From assembly GCA_001464895.1 (NCBI GenBank), contig LNEE01000002.1:1-33929 (forward strand): a DNA stretch of 33,929 nt. Direction: 5' to 3'. The notes beneath the pieces are model-generated. The model was not told where the DNA came from, did no database searches, and saw nothing but the letters and a program-made list of their open reading frames with translations. How positions within the stretch are numbered: the stretch's first letter is position 1; every line of letters starts with the position of its first letter. Origin of the DNA: Betaproteobacteria bacterium Ga0077532. GTDB lineage: Bacteria > Pseudomonadota > Gammaproteobacteria > Burkholderiales > Ga0077523. This document shows positions 18,613 through 28,902 of this stretch, in pieces. A program made the position numbers and the translations under genes.

Positions 18613-20331
18613 ATGACTACCGCCACCCAATCCCCCGAATCCACCATGGAAGACTTCGCCTCCCTCTTCGAGGAGAGCCTGTCGCATCAGGAGATGCGCG
18701 CAGGTGAAGTGATCACGGCCGAAGTCGTCCGAATCGACCAGAACCACGTGGTGGTGAACGCGGGCCTGAAGTCCGAAAGCTTCATCCCAGTCGAGGAATT
18801 CCGCGGTGACCGCGGCGAACTGGAGGTGAAGGTTGGCGACTTCGTGTCGGTGGCAATCGAAGCGCTCGAAGACGGCTACGGCGAGACCCGCCTCTCGCGC
18901 GACAAGGCGAAGCGCCTCGCCGCCTGGACGGCCCTCGAGCAGGCGCTCGACGACGGCATCCTGGTGCAGGGCCTGATCACCGGCAAGGTGAAGGGCGGCC
19001 TCACCGTGATGATCAACGGCATCCGCGCCTTCCTCCCGGGCTCCCTCGTGGACACCCGCCCGGTCAAGGACACCTCCCCCTACGAGGGCAAGCAGCTCGA
19101 GTTCAAGGTCATCAAGCTCGACCGCAAGCGCAACAACGTGGTCGTCTCCCGTCGCGCGGTCGTGGAAGCGACCCAGGGCGAAGAGCGCCAGAAGCTCCTC
19201 GAGACGCTGCAGGAAGGCGCGGTGGTCAAGGGCATCGTCAAGAACATCACCGACTACGGCGCGTTCGTGGACCTGGGCGGCATCGATGGCCTGCTCCACA
19301 TCACCGATCTGGCCTGGCGTCGCGTGAAGCACCCGTCCGAGGTGCTGGCTGTGGGTGATGAGGTCGAGGCCAAGGTCCTGAAGTTCGACCAGGAGAAGAA
19401 CCGCGTCTCCCTGGGCCTCAAGCAGCTCGGCGAAGATCCGTGGGTGGGCCTCGGTCGCCGCTACCCCACCGGGACCCGCCTGTTCGGCAAGGTCACGAAC
19501 CTCACCGACTACGGCGCGTTCGTCGAGATCGAGTCCGGGATCGAAGGTCTGGTGCACGTCTCCGAGATGGACTGGACCAACAAGAACGTACATCCGTCGA
19601 AGGTCGTCCAGCATGGCGACGAAGTCGAGGTGATGATCCTCGAGATCGACGAGGACCGCCGCCGCATCTCCCTGGGCATGAAGCAGTGCATGTCCAACCC
19701 GTGGGAAGAGTTCGCCGCCAATTCCAAGAAGGGCGACAAGGTTCGCGGGCAGATCAAGTCCATCACCGACTTCGGTGTCTTCATCGGCCTGGCTGGTGGC
19801 ATCGATGGTCTGGTCCACCTGTCCGATCTCTCCTGGAACGTCGCAGGCGAGGAGGCGGTGCGCAATTACAAGAAGGGAGAGGAGGTCGAGGCCGTGGTTC
19901 TTGGCATCGACGTGGAACGCGAACGTATTTCGCTCGGCATCAAGCAGCTGGAAGGCGACCCGTTCAACAACTACATCGCCACCCACGACAAGAACACCAT
20001 CGTCGAAGGTACCGTGAAGACGATCGATCCGAAGGGTGCAGTGATCTCGCTGGAAGGCGAGGTGGAAGGTTACCTGCGTGCCTCGGAAGTCTCCCGCGAT
20101 CGCGTCGAGGACATCCGTACGCATCTGAAGGAAGGTGACCGCCTCACCGCGATGGTCATCAACATCGATCGCAAGAACCGGACGATCAACCTGTCCATCA
20201 AGGCCAAGGACATGGCGGACGAATCGGAAGCGATGCAGAAGGTGGCTTCCGAGAGCCCGACCAATGCCGGTACGACGAATCTCGGTGCGCTTCTGAAGGC
20301 GAAGCTCGACAACAAGAACGCCAACCCGTAA
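18613..20331 (+). CDS. rpsA: 30S ribosomal protein S1
   Basis: 572-residue S1 protein with six S1/OB-fold RNA-binding repeats, roughly at 30-97, 115-180, 200-268, 285-355, 372-442 and 459-528. The recurring motif is DYGAFV or DFGVFI with GLVHxSD/GLLHITD. It binds mRNA on the 30S subunit and unfolds leaders during initiation. The start ATG 18613 gives [22 protein letters not shown] trimmed here to the usual betaproteobacterial pattern. There is only a weak, distant AGGAA (18595-18599), 13 bases from ATG; weak Shine-Dalgarno sites are known for rpsA, where S1 regulates its own translation. The 189-base gap after cmk (18424-18612) has no gene and may hold its own promoter and a structured leader. 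Confidence 0.98.
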   Translation: MTTATQSPESTMEDFASLFEESLSHQEMRAGEVITAEVVRIDQNHVVVNAGLKSESFIPVEEFRGDRGELEVKVGDFVSVAIEALEDGYGETRLSRDKAKRLAAWTALEQALDDGILVQGLITGKVKGGLTVMINGIRAFLPGSLVDTRPVKDTSPYEGKQLEFKVIKLDRKRNNVVVSRRAVVEATQGEERQKLLETLQEGAVVKGIVKNITDYGAFVDLGGIDGLLHITDLAWRRVKHPSEVLAVGDEVEAKVLKFDQEKNRVSLGLKQLGEDPWVGLGRRYPTGTRLFGKVTNLTDYGAFVEIESGIEGLVHVSEMDWTNKNVHPSKVVQHGDEVEVMILEIDEDRRRISLGMKQCMSNPWEEFAANSKKGDKVRGQIKSITDFGVFIGLAGGIDGLVHLSDLSWNVAGEEAVRNYKKGEEVEAVVLGIDVERERISLGIKQLEGDPFNNYIATHDKNTIVEGTVKTIDPKGAVISLEGEVEGYLRASEVSRDRVEDIRTHLKEGDRLTAMVINIDRKNRTINLSIKAKDMADESEAMQKVASESPTNAGTTNLGALLKAKLDNKNANP

Positions 20332-20346
20332 GACCCGAAGGTTGTC

Positions 20347-20721
20347 ATGACCAAGTCCGAGCTGATTGCGAAGCTGGCGGCGCATTTCCCTCAGTTGGGA
20401 GCCGCCGATGCCGAGCTGGCCGTGAAGATGATCCTCGATGCGATGGGGAAGAGTCTGTCGCACGGGGAGCGCATCGAGATCCGAGGATTTGGCAGCTTCG
20501 GGCTGAATTTCCGACCGCCGCGGGTCGGCAGGAATCCGAAGTCTGGAGAGAAGGTGCAGGTGCCGGCCAAGTACGTGCCGCATTTCAAGGCCGGCAAGGA
20601 ACTGCGGGAACGGGTGGACCTCAAGCACGCGGAAGAGCAGGGCACCCGGCAGTCCCAGCAGGGCGTCGTGGCATCGGCAGCGCCGTCGGCGTTGCCGGCC
20701 CCCACGACTTCGGCATCCTGA
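20347..20721 (+). CDS. ihfB: Integration host factor subunit beta, C-terminally extended
   Basis: 124-residue HU/IHF-family DNA-bending protein, partner of IHF-alpha. The opening [17 protein letters not shown] and the arm region [22 protein letters not shown] (Pro64 at the tip, which intercalates between base pairs) identify the beta subunit. The fold ends near residue 94. The last 30 residues are an added Gln/Ala/Ser/Pro tail with no recognisable motif, whereas the usual length is about 94-105. It starts 15 bases after rpsA with GAAGG ahead of the ATG; rpsA-ihfB is a standard pair. Both nearby islands carry tyrosine integrases, which often need IHF, though no specific link is shown. Confidence 0.95.
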   Translation: MTKSELIAKLAAHFPQLGAADAELAVKMILDAMGKSLSHGERIEIRGFGSFGLNFRPPRVGRNPKSGEKVQVPAKYVPHFKAGKELRERVDLKHAEEQGTRQSQQGVVASAAPSALPAPTTSAS

Positions 20722-20779
20722 AGCAACGCCGGATTCCGGCGCGGTTCGGGTCCAACCCAGTGCGGAACACCGACACCGG

Positions 20780-21064
20780 ATGCGTCCTTTTCCCCGGCTC
20801 CTGAAGGCTATCCTCTACGGCATCCTGTTTCTGGTGCTGCTCGGGTTCGCAGCCAAGAACACCGTTCCCGTCGTCGTGCGCTATTACCTCGGTACTGAGT
20901 GGCAGGCGCCGCTGGTGGTGGTGCTCCTCGTGACCTTCACGCTGGGGGCGGTGTCGGGCATTCTGGCCAGTGTCGGGTATCTCATGCGCATGCGGCGCGA
21001 ACTGCTCAGGCTGCGCCGACGGCTCGAGGCGCCAGCTCCTTCCACCGAAAGCGGAACTCCCTAG
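20780..21064 (+). CDS. lapA: LapA-family inner-membrane protein (DUF1049)
   Basis: 94-residue membrane protein with two hydrophobic segments, about residues 8-26 and 42-66. The first is preceded by basic residues, and a basic Arg-rich cytoplasmic tail (MRMRRELLRLRRRLE) follows the second. This is the LapA/YciS pattern. With LapB it takes part in regulating lipopolysaccharide assembly through LpxC turnover. It sits between ihfB and lapB, as expected, with lapB starting 5 bases after its stop. Confidence 0.88.
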   Translation: MRPFPRLLKAILYGILFLVLLGFAAKNTVPVVVRYYLGTEWQAPLVVVLLVTFTLGAVSGILASVGYLMRMRRELLRLRRRLEAPAPSTESGTP

Positions 21065-21069
21065 ACCGG

Positions 21070-22245
21070 ATGGAATTCGAAACTTGGTGGCTGCTTGCGC
21101 TGCCGCTGTTCTTCGGCCTGGGATGGGTCGCGGCGCGCATCGACATCAAGCAACTCGTCAGCGAATCCCGTCGGTTGCCCAGTTCCTATTTTCGCGGCCT
21201 GAATTTCCTTCTCAACGAACAGCCCGACAAGGCCATCGAGGCCTTCATCGAGGTCGTGAAGGTCGAGAAGGAAACCGTCGAACTCCACTTCGCCCTGGGC
21301 AGCCTGTTCCGGCGGCGTGGTGAACTCGAACGCGCGATCCGCATGCATCAGAACATCCTCGATCGCGAGGACATCGCACCCGAGCAGCGGCTCATGGCCA
21401 TCTTCGAGCTTGGCCAGGACTATCTGAAAGCCGGACTGCTCGACCGTGCGGAGGAACTCTTCGCAAAGCTTGCCGGTACCACCTACGAGCAGCGCGGCCT
21501 GAAGTACCTGCTCGAGATCTACGAGCAGGAGAAGGACTGGGAGAAGGCCATCCGCACCTCGCGGATGATGGACGCCATCACCGGCGAGTCGAGCGCCAAG
21601 GACATCGCGCACTTCTATTGCGAACTGGCCGCTGGGGAGCTTACCCACCAGCGTTACGACGCCGCGCTCGCGTACGTGGAGGACGCGCTTGCCATGAATC
21701 GCAAGTGCACCCGGGCGAACATGATTCTGGGTGATCTCCACGTCGCCCGCGGGGACAGCGACACCGCCATCGAGGCGTGGAAGCGGATCGAGTCGCAGAA
21801 TCCGGCGTATCTCTCGCTGCTGGCGGACCGCCTGCTGGCAGCGCATCGCAAGGTCGGCCGGGAATCGCAGGGGATCGCCCTGCTGCGTGGATACCTCGAA
21901 CAGTATCCGTCGCTCGATCTGCTGAACGTCGTCTTCCAGGCCGTTCTGGAAACGGCGGGCACCGAGGACGCCCAGGCACTCCTGCGCGACGAACTTCGCC
22001 GCAATCCGACGCTCATCGGACTGTCGCGGCTCATCGAGGTACAGCTGGCCGAGGCGCCCGTCGAACGCCGGCACGATCTCGAACTCACCCGGAACCTGAT
22101 TCAGCAGCACTCCCGAGGCCTGTCGCTCTACAAGTGCGACACCTGCGGTTTCCGCGCCCGGCAGTTCTACTGGCACTGCCCCGCCTGTCACGGCTGGGAG
22201 ACCTATCCGCCACGTCGCGCAGAAGAGCGCGATCTCGCGGCCTGA
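21070..22245 (+). CDS. lapB: Lipopolysaccharide assembly protein LapB (YciM)
   Basis: 391-residue protein with an N-terminal transmembrane helix (about 5-20, [18 protein letters not shown]), a series of TPR helices (about 55-340) and a C-terminal rubredoxin-like zinc module with Cys356, Cys359, Cys370 and Cys373 ([16 protein letters not shown]). In E. coli LapB delivers LpxC to the FtsH protease and so balances LPS and phospholipid synthesis. I chose ATG 21070, 5 bases after the lapA stop; the open frame upstream is lapA in another frame. It is the regulatory partner of the downstream heptose genes in the same LPS theme. Confidence 0.95.
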   Translation: MEFETWWLLALPLFFGLGWVAARIDIKQLVSESRRLPSSYFRGLNFLLNEQPDKAIEAFIEVVKVEKETVELHFALGSLFRRRGELERAIRMHQNILDREDIAPEQRLMAIFELGQDYLKAGLLDRAEELFAKLAGTTYEQRGLKYLLEIYEQEKDWEKAIRTSRMMDAITGESSAKDIAHFYCELAAGELTHQRYDAALAYVEDALAMNRKCTRANMILGDLHVARGDSDTAIEAWKRIESQNPAYLSLLADRLLAAHRKVGRESQGIALLRGYLEQYPSLDLLNVVFQAVLETAGTEDAQALLRDELRRNPTLIGLSRLIEVQLAEAPVERRHDLELTRNLIQQHSRGLSLYKCDTCGFRARQFYWHCPACHGWETYPPRRAEERDLAA

Positions 22246-22277
22246 CGCACTTTTCCAGTCGCAGCCAACACGGAACC

Positions 22278-22976
22278 ATGAACGATCCCAAGATCATCGT
22301 CGCGATGGATGTGGCGTCGGCCGACGAGGCGCTCGCGTTGGCGGGTCGGCTTTCCCCTCGCGCCTGCCGCCTGAAGGTGGGAAAGGAGCTCTTCGTGTCG
22401 GCGGGGCCCGGGCTCGTGTCCGCACTTCACGACCGCGGCTTCGGGGTCTTCCTGGACCTCAAGTTCCATGACATTCCGAACACCGTTGCGCAGGCCTGCG
22501 CCGCCGCGGCACGCCTCGGTGTGTGGATGGTGAACGTACATGCGCTCGGCGGGCGGCGGATGCTCGAGGCGGCGAGGGATGCCGTCGAACGCGTTCCGAA
22601 TCCGCCGCGCCTCATCGCCGTCACGATACTCACGAGCCTCGGCACCGAAGACCTCGCCGACATCGGCCTGGTCGACGCCAGTCCGGCGCAGGCGGCCCTG
22701 CGACTCGCCGCACTCACGCAGTCGGCGGGCCTCGACGGTGTCGTTTGCTCGGCGCAGGAGGCTGCGGCGTTGCGCGCACAGTGCGGCCCGGCGTTCGATC
22801 TGGTGACGCCGGGCATCCGGCCGGCCGACAGCAGCGCCGATGATCAGAACCGCATCATGACCCCGCGTGCGGCGATGGCCGCGGGCGCCTCTTATCTCGT
22901 CATCGGCCGCCCGATCACCAAGGCGGCGGATCCGGTCGAGGCGTTGACCCGGATCACCGCGGAGATGTCCGCATGA
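22278..22976 (+). CDS. pyrF: Orotidine 5'-phosphate decarboxylase
   Basis: 232-residue TIM-barrel enzyme forming UMP from OMP in pyrimidine synthesis. The catalytic tetrad motif [11 protein letters not shown] provides Asp60, Lys62 and Asp65. Other conserved parts are VAMDV near the N-terminus, KVGKELF (33-39), the TPGIRP phosphate loop region and the C-terminal VIGRPIT. I chose ATG 22278, which gives the conserved opening [12 protein letters not shown] with GGAA just upstream. The long open frame before it is lapB out of frame. The stop overlaps the next start in an ATGA. Confidence 0.97.
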   Translation: MNDPKIIVAMDVASADEALALAGRLSPRACRLKVGKELFVSAGPGLVSALHDRGFGVFLDLKFHDIPNTVAQACAAAARLGVWMVNVHALGGRRMLEAARDAVERVPNPPRLIAVTILTSLGTEDLADIGLVDASPAQAALRLAALTQSAGLDGVVCSAQEAAALRAQCGPAFDLVTPGIRPADSSADDQNRIMTPRAAMAAGASYLVIGRPITKAADPVEALTRITAEMSA

Positions 22977-23944
22977 CTGCGACTCCGAAAACCCCCATGA
23001 CCGTTCACGGCACCCTCGACAGCCTCCGCCGTGCACGCGTGCTGGTGGTGGGAGACGTCATGCTGGACCGCTACTGGTTCGGTGAAGTGGAGCGGATCTC
23101 TCCCGAGGCGCCGGTACCCGTGGTGAAAGTGGCCCGCACCGAGGAGCGCCTCGGCGGCGCGGCCAACGTCGCCCGGAACGCCGCCGCGCTCGGCGCGCAG
23201 GTATCCCTGCTCTCCGTCGTGGGCGACGACGAGGCGGCGCGCAGCATGGAGCGCCTGCTGGCCGAGGAGGGGATCGATGCCTCCATGCAACGCGACCCGG
23301 CCGTGACCACCACGGTGAAGCTGCGCGTGATCGGTCGGCAGCAGCAGTTGCTTCGCATCGACTTCGAGACGCCGCCCGGGCGCGAGGCGCTCGAGTCCAA
23401 GCTGGCGGAGTTCGAGCGTCGGCTGCCGCAATGCGATGTCGTCATCCTGTCCGACTACGGCAAGGGCGGCCTCACGCACATCGCCCGGATGATCGACCTC
23501 GCGCGCGCGGCAGGGCGCATCGTCCTCGTCGATCCGAAGGGTGACGACTACGATCGCTATCGCGGTGCGACCTGCCTCACGCCCAACCGCTCCGAGTTTC
23601 GCCAGGTGGCCGGGCGCTGGAGCAGCGAGGCGGAGCTCGAGGCGAAGGCGCAGGCGCTGCGTGAGCGGCTGTCCCTCGATGCGCTCCTGGTGACCCGGAG
23701 CGAGGAAGGCATGTCGCTCTATCGACAGGGCAGCGCGCTACACGCACCGACTGTTGCGCAGGAGGTGTTCGACGTCAGCGGTGCCGGCGACACCGTGATC
23801 TCGACGCTCGGCGTGATGCTCGCAGCGGGGCATGATTTCGGCGTGGCGATGCACTGGGCGAACGTCGCCGCAGGTATCGTTGTCGGCAAGCTCGGCACTG
23901 CGGTCGCTACCCCCGCGGAACTTCTCGCCGCACTCGGTGGCTGA
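22973..23944 (+). CDS. rfaE1: D-glycero-beta-D-manno-heptose-7-phosphate kinase
   Basis: 323-residue PfkB/ribokinase-family kinase that phosphorylates heptose-7-phosphate to the 1,7-bisphosphate for LPS inner-core heptose. Motifs include [13 protein letters not shown] near the N-terminus, [11 protein letters not shown] (59-69) and [11 protein letters not shown] with Asp273 as the catalytic base. There is no nucleotidyltransferase domain, so this is the kinase-only form (RfaE1/HldA) rather than the fused HldE; the adenylyltransferase partner is not in the window. The ATG overlaps pyrF by 4 bases. A second Met at residue 9 is a possible start. Confidence 0.95.
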   Translation: MTATPKTPMTVHGTLDSLRRARVLVVGDVMLDRYWFGEVERISPEAPVPVVKVARTEERLGGAANVARNAAALGAQVSLLSVVGDDEAARSMERLLAEEGIDASMQRDPAVTTTVKLRVIGRQQQLLRIDFETPPGREALESKLAEFERRLPQCDVVILSDYGKGGLTHIARMIDLARAAGRIVLVDPKGDDYDRYRGATCLTPNRSEFRQVAGRWSSEAELEAKAQALRERLSLDALLVTRSEEGMSLYRQGSALHAPTVAQEVFDVSGAGDTVISTLGVMLAAGHDFGVAMHWANVAAGIVVGKLGTAVATPAELLAALGG

Positions 23945-23971
23945 CGCCGCCGCCATCGGAGAACACCACAC

Positions 23972-24967
23972 ATGATCATCGTCACCGGCGCTGCAGGGTT
24001 CGTGGGCGCCAATCTCGTGAAGGGGCTCAACGAGCGGGGGGTGACCGACATCCTTGCCGTGGACAACCTGACCCGCGCCGACAAGTTCCGGAACCTCACC
24101 GACTGCGACATCGCGGACTACCAGGACAAGGAGGACTTCCTCGAAGCGCTCGTGGGCGGCGACTACGACGGCGAGGTCGAGATGGTGTTCCACAACGGCG
24201 CCTGCTCCGACACCATGGGCGGGGACGGCCGCTACATGATGGACAACAACTATCGGTATTCGCTGACCTTGCTCGACTGGTGCCAGGCCGAGGGCGTCCG
24301 CCTCGTGTACGCATCGTCGGCGGCGGTCTACGGTGCCGGCCCCGAGTTTCGCGAGGACCGTGCCTGTGAGGCGCCGCTCAACGTGTACGGCTACTCTAAG
24401 TTCCTCATGGATCAGGTGGTGCGCCGTCGTTGGTCCGAGCTGCGCGGCCAGGTGGTGGGCCTGAGGTACTTCAACGTGTACGGTCCGCGCGAAGCCCACA
24501 AGGGCCGGATGGCGTCCGTCGCGTTCCACTGCTTCAACCAGTTCCGGGCCGAGGGCCGCGTGAAGCTGTTCGAAGGCAGCGGCAGCTACGGTCCTGGTGA
24601 GCAGATGCGCGATTTCGTTTCGGTGGAGGACGTCGTCCGCGTGAATCTCTGGTTGATGGACCACCCCGACGTCTCGGGCATCTTCAACCTCGGCACCGGG
24701 CGGGCCCAGCCGTTCAACGATGTGGCCTGCGCCACCGTGAATGCCCTGCGTGCGGCCTCCGGCGAGCCAGCGCTGTCTCTGACCGATCTCCGTGCACGCG
24801 GTCTGCTCGAATACATCCCGTTCCACGAAGGGCTGAAGGGCAAGTATCAGAGCTACACGCAGGCCGACCTCGGTCAGCTTCGCGCTGCCGGCTACGAAGC
24901 CCCTTTCCTCACCGTCGAGGAAGGTGTTGCGCGCTACGTGAACTGGCTGCTGACCCACTCCGCCTGA
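23972..24967 (+). CDS. hldD: ADP-L-glycero-D-manno-heptose 6-epimerase
   Basis: 331-residue extended SDR enzyme that interconverts the 6-epimers of ADP-heptose, the last step before transfer to LPS core. The NADP-binding motif is [11 protein letters not shown] (5-15). The catalytic Tyr139-x3-Lys143 is in NVYGYSKF, with a Ser at 115-116 (YASSAAVYG). The segment [11 protein letters not shown] and the [18 protein letters not shown] region are specific to HldD. It follows the heptose kinase by 27 bases. Confidence 0.96.
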   Translation: MIIVTGAAGFVGANLVKGLNERGVTDILAVDNLTRADKFRNLTDCDIADYQDKEDFLEALVGGDYDGEVEMVFHNGACSDTMGGDGRYMMDNNYRYSLTLLDWCQAEGVRLVYASSAAVYGAGPEFREDRACEAPLNVYGYSKFLMDQVVRRRWSELRGQVVGLRYFNVYGPREAHKGRMASVAFHCFNQFRAEGRVKLFEGSGSYGPGEQMRDFVSVEDVVRVNLWLMDHPDVSGIFNLGTGRAQPFNDVACATVNALRAASGEPALSLTDLRARGLLEYIPFHEGLKGKYQSYTQADLGQLRAAGYEAPFLTVEEGVARYVNWLLTHSA

Positions 24968-24977
24968 GACTTCTACC

Positions 24978-25871
24978 GTGATCAACTACCCTGTTCTCGA
25001 CGACTTCGTCGGCAACACCCCGCTCGTCCGCTTCAAGCGCATGACCGGCAATGCGAGCAACGTCGTCCTCGGCAAGCTCGAAGGCAACAACCCGGCCGGG
25101 TCGGTGAAGGACAGACCGGCCCTCTCGATGATTCTCGGCGCGGAGGCGCGAGGGGAGATCAAGCCCGGCGACACGCTCATCGAGCCCACCAGCGGCAACA
25201 CCGGGATCGCCCTGGCGATGGTCGCTGCGATGCGTGGCTATCGCATGGTGCTGGTGATGCCGGAGGACCTCTCGGTGGAACGTCGCCAGACCATGGCCGC
25301 GTACGGCGCGTCGTTCGTGCTGACGCCCAAGGCTGGCGGCATGGAGTCCGCCCGTGACATCGCGCTCGAGATGCAGGCGCGAGGCGAGGGGCGGATCCTC
25401 GATCAATTCGCCAACCCGGACAATCCGCTCGCCCACTATCGCGGCACGGCACCGGAGATCTGGCGCGACACCCACGGCACGATCACCCACTTCGTCAGCA
25501 GCATGGGCACCACAGGCACCATCATGGGCTGCTCGCGCTTCTTCAAGCAGGTGAACCCTGCCATCCAGGTGATCGGGTGCCAGCCCACCGACGGCTCCCG
25601 GATCCCAGGGATCCGCAAGTGGCCGGAGGCCTATCTTCCGTCGATCTACGAGCGGGCACGCGTCGACGAGGTGATGGAAGTGAGTCAGCAGGATGCCGAG
25701 GAAACCGCGCGCCGCATGGCCCGGGAGGAGGGCATCTTCTGCGGCATCTCGGCGGGAGGCGCGGCGTGGGTGGCGCTGCAACTCGCGAAGCGCGTGGAGA
25801 ACGCCGTGATCGTCACGATCGTGTGCGATCGCGGCGATCGTTACCTTTCGACGGGTGTCTTCGGCGGGTAA
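24978..25871 (+). CDS. cysM: Cysteine synthase B
   Basis: 297-residue O-acetylserine sulfhydrylase B, a fold-type II PLP enzyme. The PLP lysine is Lys44 in NPAGSVKDRPA, the substrate loop is EPTSGNTGIA, and the phosphate-binding loop is SSMGTTGTIMG. The CysM-type features MPEDLSVERRQTMAAYGA and IPGIRKWPEAYLPSIY support isozyme B, which can use thiosulfate as well as sulfide. The start is GTG 24978, 10 bases after hldD; no ATG fits better. It is the last gene of the rightward block and is followed by a 13-bp hairpin. It uses O-acetylserine, so it draws on serine made by the upstream serA-serC pair. Confidence 0.95.
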   Translation: MINYPVLDDFVGNTPLVRFKRMTGNASNVVLGKLEGNNPAGSVKDRPALSMILGAEARGEIKPGDTLIEPTSGNTGIALAMVAAMRGYRMVLVMPEDLSVERRQTMAAYGASFVLTPKAGGMESARDIALEMQARGEGRILDQFANPDNPLAHYRGTAPEIWRDTHGTITHFVSSMGTTGTIMGCSRFFKQVNPAIQVIGCQPTDGSRIPGIRKWPEAYLPSIYERARVDEVMEVSQQDAEETARRMAREEGIFCGISAGGAAWVALQLAKRVENAVIVTIVCDRGDRYLSTGVFGG

Positions 25872-25881
25872 GGCGGGTGGT

Positions 25882-25917
25882 CGCATCGGAGGCCACTGCG
25901 ACCCGGCCTCCGATGCG
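25882..25917. terminator. 13-bp hairpin between convergent cysM and pckG
   Basis: Perfect inverted repeat CGCATCGGAGGCC (25882-25894) and GGCCTCCGATGCG (25905-25917) with a 10-base loop, lying between the two stops. Neither side has a T-run, so it may act as a bidirectional transcript-end structure rather than a classic intrinsic terminator. Confidence 0.65.
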
Positions 25918-25926
25918 TGCGGCAGA

Positions 25927-27798
25927 TCAACCCGCAGGCAGTGACCACTGCTCCGGAGAGCGCCACAGGGCCGCCAGCAGCAGTTCGCGGCGCAGCACGA
26001 ATTCCTTGGGCAGCCGATCGTAGAGCTTGATGAACAGCTCCTCGTGCAGCAGGAGTTCGCGTACCCAGTCCTCCCGATCGAGTCGCATGGCCTGACGGAA
26101 GTTGTTCCGAACCGACTGGTCGAGCCCGCCCCATTCGATCTGACCTTCCGTGGGCATCCACCCGAGTGGACTTTCCACGGCGCCCGTGGTGCCCTCACAG
26201 CGTTCGATGATCCACTGCAGGACGCGCATGTTGTCGCCGTAGCCGGGCCACAGGAACTTGCCGTTTTCGTCCTTCCGGAACCAGTTCACGCAGAAGATGC
26301 GCGGCGGGCCCGGGAGGCGGAGACCCGTCTCCAGCCAGTGGTCGAAGTAGTCGCCGATGTGGTAGCCGCAGAAGGGCAGCATCGCGAAGGGATCCCGGCG
26401 GACTTCCCCGACCTTGTGCGCCGCGGCGGCCGTGGTCTCCGAGCCCATCGTGGCAGCGAGGTACACGCCGTCGGTCCAGTTGAAGCTCTCCACCACGAGC
26501 GGCATCGTCGTCGTGCGGCGACCGCCGAAGATGAACGCCGAGATCGGCACGCCCTGCGTGTTCTCCCACTCGGGATCGAGCGACGGACACTGCGACGCAG
26601 GAGCGGTGAAGCGGGCGTTCGGATGGGCCGCCTTCCGGCCGCAGTCGGGCGTCCATTCCTGCCCCTGCCAGTCGGTGAGCTTCGCCGGCGGGGTATCGGT
26701 CATGCCTTCCCACCAGACATCGCCCTCGGGAGTGAGCGCCACGTTGGTGAAGATGGAGTTGGCCTTCATCGTGGCCATCGCGTTCGGATTCGAATGGTCG
26801 CTCGTGCCGGGCGCGACGCCGAAGAAACCGTATTCCGGGTTGATCGCGTAGAGGCGTCCGTCCGGGCCCGGTTTGATCCAGGCGATGTCGTCGCCGACCG
26901 TCGTCACCTTCCAGCCGGCGAAGACCGGGGGCGGAATCAGCATCGCGAAGTTGGTCTTGCCGCAAGCGCTGGGGAAGGCGGCCGCGACGTAGTGCTTCTT
27001 GCCGGCGGGAGACTGCACGCCGAGGATCAGCATGTGTTCTGCCAGCCAGCCCTGCTCGCGCCCCATGGTCGAGGCGATGCGCAGGGCGAAGCATTTCTTC
27101 CCGAGCAGCGCATTGCCGCCGTAGCCGCTGCCGAAGGACCAGATCGCGTTCTCTTCGGGGAAGTGGACGATGTACTTGTCGTCCTTGTTGCAAGGCCAGG
27201 GCACGTCCGCCTGACCTGGCGCCAGCGGCATCCCCACCGAGTGCAGGCACGGGACGAAGTTGCCATCCTCACCGAGGGCCTCGACGGCGGCGCGACCCAT
27301 CCGCGTCATGATCTTCATGCTCACGGCGACGTAGGCGGAGTCCGTCAGTTCGACGCCGATGTGCGACAGGGGCGAGCCGACCGGCCCCATGCTGAACGGC
27401 ACCACGTAAAGCGTGCGACCGCGCATGCAACCGTCGAACAGCTTCCCGAGCTTTTCCTTCATCTCGGCAGGCGCCATCCAGTTGTTCGTCGGTCCGGCGT
27501 CGTGTCGGTGGACTGAACAGATGAACGTGCGGTCCTCGACGCGCGCGACGTCGGACGGATCGGACAGTGACAGGAAACTGTTGGGCCGCAGTGCCGGGTT
27601 CAGGGGGCGAAAGGTGCCCGCTGCCACAAGCTCACCGCAGAGGCGGTCGTACTCGGCGGTGCTGCCGTCGCACCAGACGATGCGTTCCGGGCGGGTGAGG
27701 GCGGCAACCTGTGTCACCCAATGCTTCAACGCCGTGTGGCGGACCCACTCCGGCGCGTTGAGGGCCGTACTGGGTCCGGCGACGTTCTCGATCTTCAA
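25927..27798 (-). CDS. pckG: Phosphoenolpyruvate carboxykinase (GTP)
   Basis: 623-residue GTP-dependent PEPCK that interconverts oxaloacetate and phosphoenolpyruvate for gluconeogenesis. The kinase-1a loop FPSACGKTN spans 275-283 and includes the mobile-loop Cys279 and Lys281. VGDDIAWIK carries the Mn-binding Asp, and [21 protein letters not shown] and [19 protein letters not shown] are typical of this class rather than the ATP form. Length is normal. The start is TTG at 27798, with GGAGGT 9 bases upstream; there is no in-frame ATG or GTG beyond it. It is transcribed alone, convergent with cysM and divergent from the exonuclease gene. Confidence 0.96.
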   Translation of the reverse strand: MKIENVAGPSTALNAPEWVRHTALKHWVTQVAALTRPERIVWCDGSTAEYDRLCGELVAAGTFRPLNPALRPNSFLSLSDPSDVARVEDRTFICSVHRHDAGPTNNWMAPAEMKEKLGKLFDGCMRGRTLYVVPFSMGPVGSPLSHIGVELTDSAYVAVSMKIMTRMGRAAVEALGEDGNFVPCLHSVGMPLAPGQADVPWPCNKDDKYIVHFPEENAIWSFGSGYGGNALLGKKCFALRIASTMGREQGWLAEHMLILGVQSPAGKKHYVAAAFPSACGKTNFAMLIPPPVFAGWKVTTVGDDIAWIKPGPDGRLYAINPEYGFFGVAPGTSDHSNPNAMATMKANSIFTNVALTPEGDVWWEGMTDTPPAKLTDWQGQEWTPDCGRKAAHPNARFTAPASQCPSLDPEWENTQGVPISAFIFGGRRTTTMPLVVESFNWTDGVYLAATMGSETTAAAAHKVGEVRRDPFAMLPFCGYHIGDYFDHWLETGLRLPGPPRIFCVNWFRKDENGKFLWPGYGDNMRVLQWIIERCEGTTGAVESPLGWMPTEGQIEWGGLDQSVRNNFRQAMRLDREDWVRELLLHEELFIKLYDRLPKEFVLRRELLLAALWRSPEQWSLPAG

Positions 27799-28116
27799 TT
27801 TCTGCGACCTCCATGGTCATGCGGAGCGGCCAGGTGCCCCGGGGAGTCTCGGGATGCTACACCCCTGACGTCAGAATGGGCAGACGCGGCACGCGTTGTT
27901 GCGCCGCGCCTGCAACCAGTGGGCGCAGCGGAGTCCGCCGCGACGCAAGGCATGTGCCCAAGCCGCCGCCAAGACGGGTCGGAGCGCTAGAATCGCGGGC
28001 TTCGCCGGACGCTCGCTTCGCCCAGGCACGGTGACCCCACGGTCGACCGCCAGGGTCGACAAAGAAGGGCGAGCGCGAGGGTGCCAACGAGCCTGACCCC
28101 AAGGATTCCCACAACG
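27799..28116. promoter_or_regulatory. Divergent intergenic region pckG / exonuclease
   Basis: 318 bases without a gene. Visible items are the 8-bp palindrome TGACGTCA (27866-27873), on the pckG side, and a lone -10-like TAGAAT (27988-27993) facing the exonuclease gene, without a clear -35. The palindrome could be an operator for pckG, but nothing else supports this. Confidence 0.25.
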
Positions 28117-28902
28117 ATGACCATGATCCCCGTTCTCGTCTTCGACATCGAAACCATTCCCGACGTGAACGGATTGCGCCGGCTCCACGGCCTCGGTCCC
28201 GACGTGCCCGACGCCGACGTGGCCGAACGTGCATTCGCCGCACGGCGGGTGGCGACCGGATCCGACTTCCTGCAGCACCACCTGCATCGGGTGGTGACGA
28301 TCTCTTGCTCGCTGCGCGACCGGGACAGCTTCCGCGTCTGGTCGCTGTCAGAGCCCGAGGAGACCGAGGCGACCCTCATCCAGCGCTTCTTCGACGGCCT
28401 GGAGCGCTACACGCCGCAACTGGTGTCGTGGAACGGCGGCGGTTTCGATCTCCCGGTGCTCCACTATCGCGGCCTGGTGAATGGCGTGACCGCTCGACGG
28501 TACTGGGACATGGGCGAGGACGACCGCGACTTCAAGTGGAACAACTACATCAGTCGTTACCACACCCGTCACCTCGACATGATGGATCTCCTGGCGCTGT
28601 ACCAGCCGCGCGCATCTGCGCCACTGGACGCCATGGCCCAGCTGCTCGGCTATCCGGGCAAGCTCGGCATGGACGGGAGCAAGGTGTGGGAGGCCTATCA
28701 GGCGGGCCGGATCGGCGACATCCGCGACTACTGCGAGACGGACGTCGTCAACACGTACCTCGTCTACCTGCGCTTCCAGTTGCTGCGGGGCATGCTGGAC
28801 CGCGACGCGCACGATCGTGAGGTGGCGCTGGTGCGCGAAGCGCTCGGCAAGCTGCCCGGAAAACACTGGATCGAGTTCCTCGCAGCCTGGGGCACGGCAT
28901 GA
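28117..28902 (+). CDS. Predicted 3'-5' exonuclease, PolB-exo-like (DEDD)
   Basis: 261-residue protein of the family annotated as predicted 3'-5' exonuclease related to the PolB exonuclease domain (DNA_pol_B_exo2). The DEDD acid residues appear as VFDIETIPD near the N-terminus (Asp and Glu), [10 protein letters not shown] (second Asp) and [16 protein letters not shown] (third and fourth acidic positions). The conserved block [11 protein letters not shown] is also present. There is no polymerase domain. The substrate is unproven; a role in DNA repair or RNA processing is inference. I chose ATG 28117, with AAGGA 11 bases upstream, over ATG 28123 and the earlier GTG at 28081. The stop overlaps rlmD by 4 bases (ATGA). 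Confidence 0.85.
   Translation: MTMIPVLVFDIETIPDVNGLRRLHGLGPDVPDADVAERAFAARRVATGSDFLQHHLHRVVTISCSLRDRDSFRVWSLSEPEETEATLIQRFFDGLERYTPQLVSWNGGGFDLPVLHYRGLVNGVTARRYWDMGEDDRDFKWNNYISRYHTRHLDMMDLLALYQPRASAPLDAMAQLLGYPGKLGMDGSKVWEAYQAGRIGDIRDYCETDVVNTYLVYLRFQLLRGMLDRDAHDREVALVREALGKLPGKHWIEFLAAWGTA

Noticed and set aside
17134..20628. A 1164-residue open frame on the minus strand
   Set aside because: It runs antisense to aroA-cmk, rpsA and ihfB, all clearly real. Its translation has no recognisable domain and reflects codon bias in high-GC sequence.
26044..27516. A 490-residue plus-strand open frame
   Set aside because: It lies wholly inside pckG on the other strand; His/Arg/Val-rich shadow translation.
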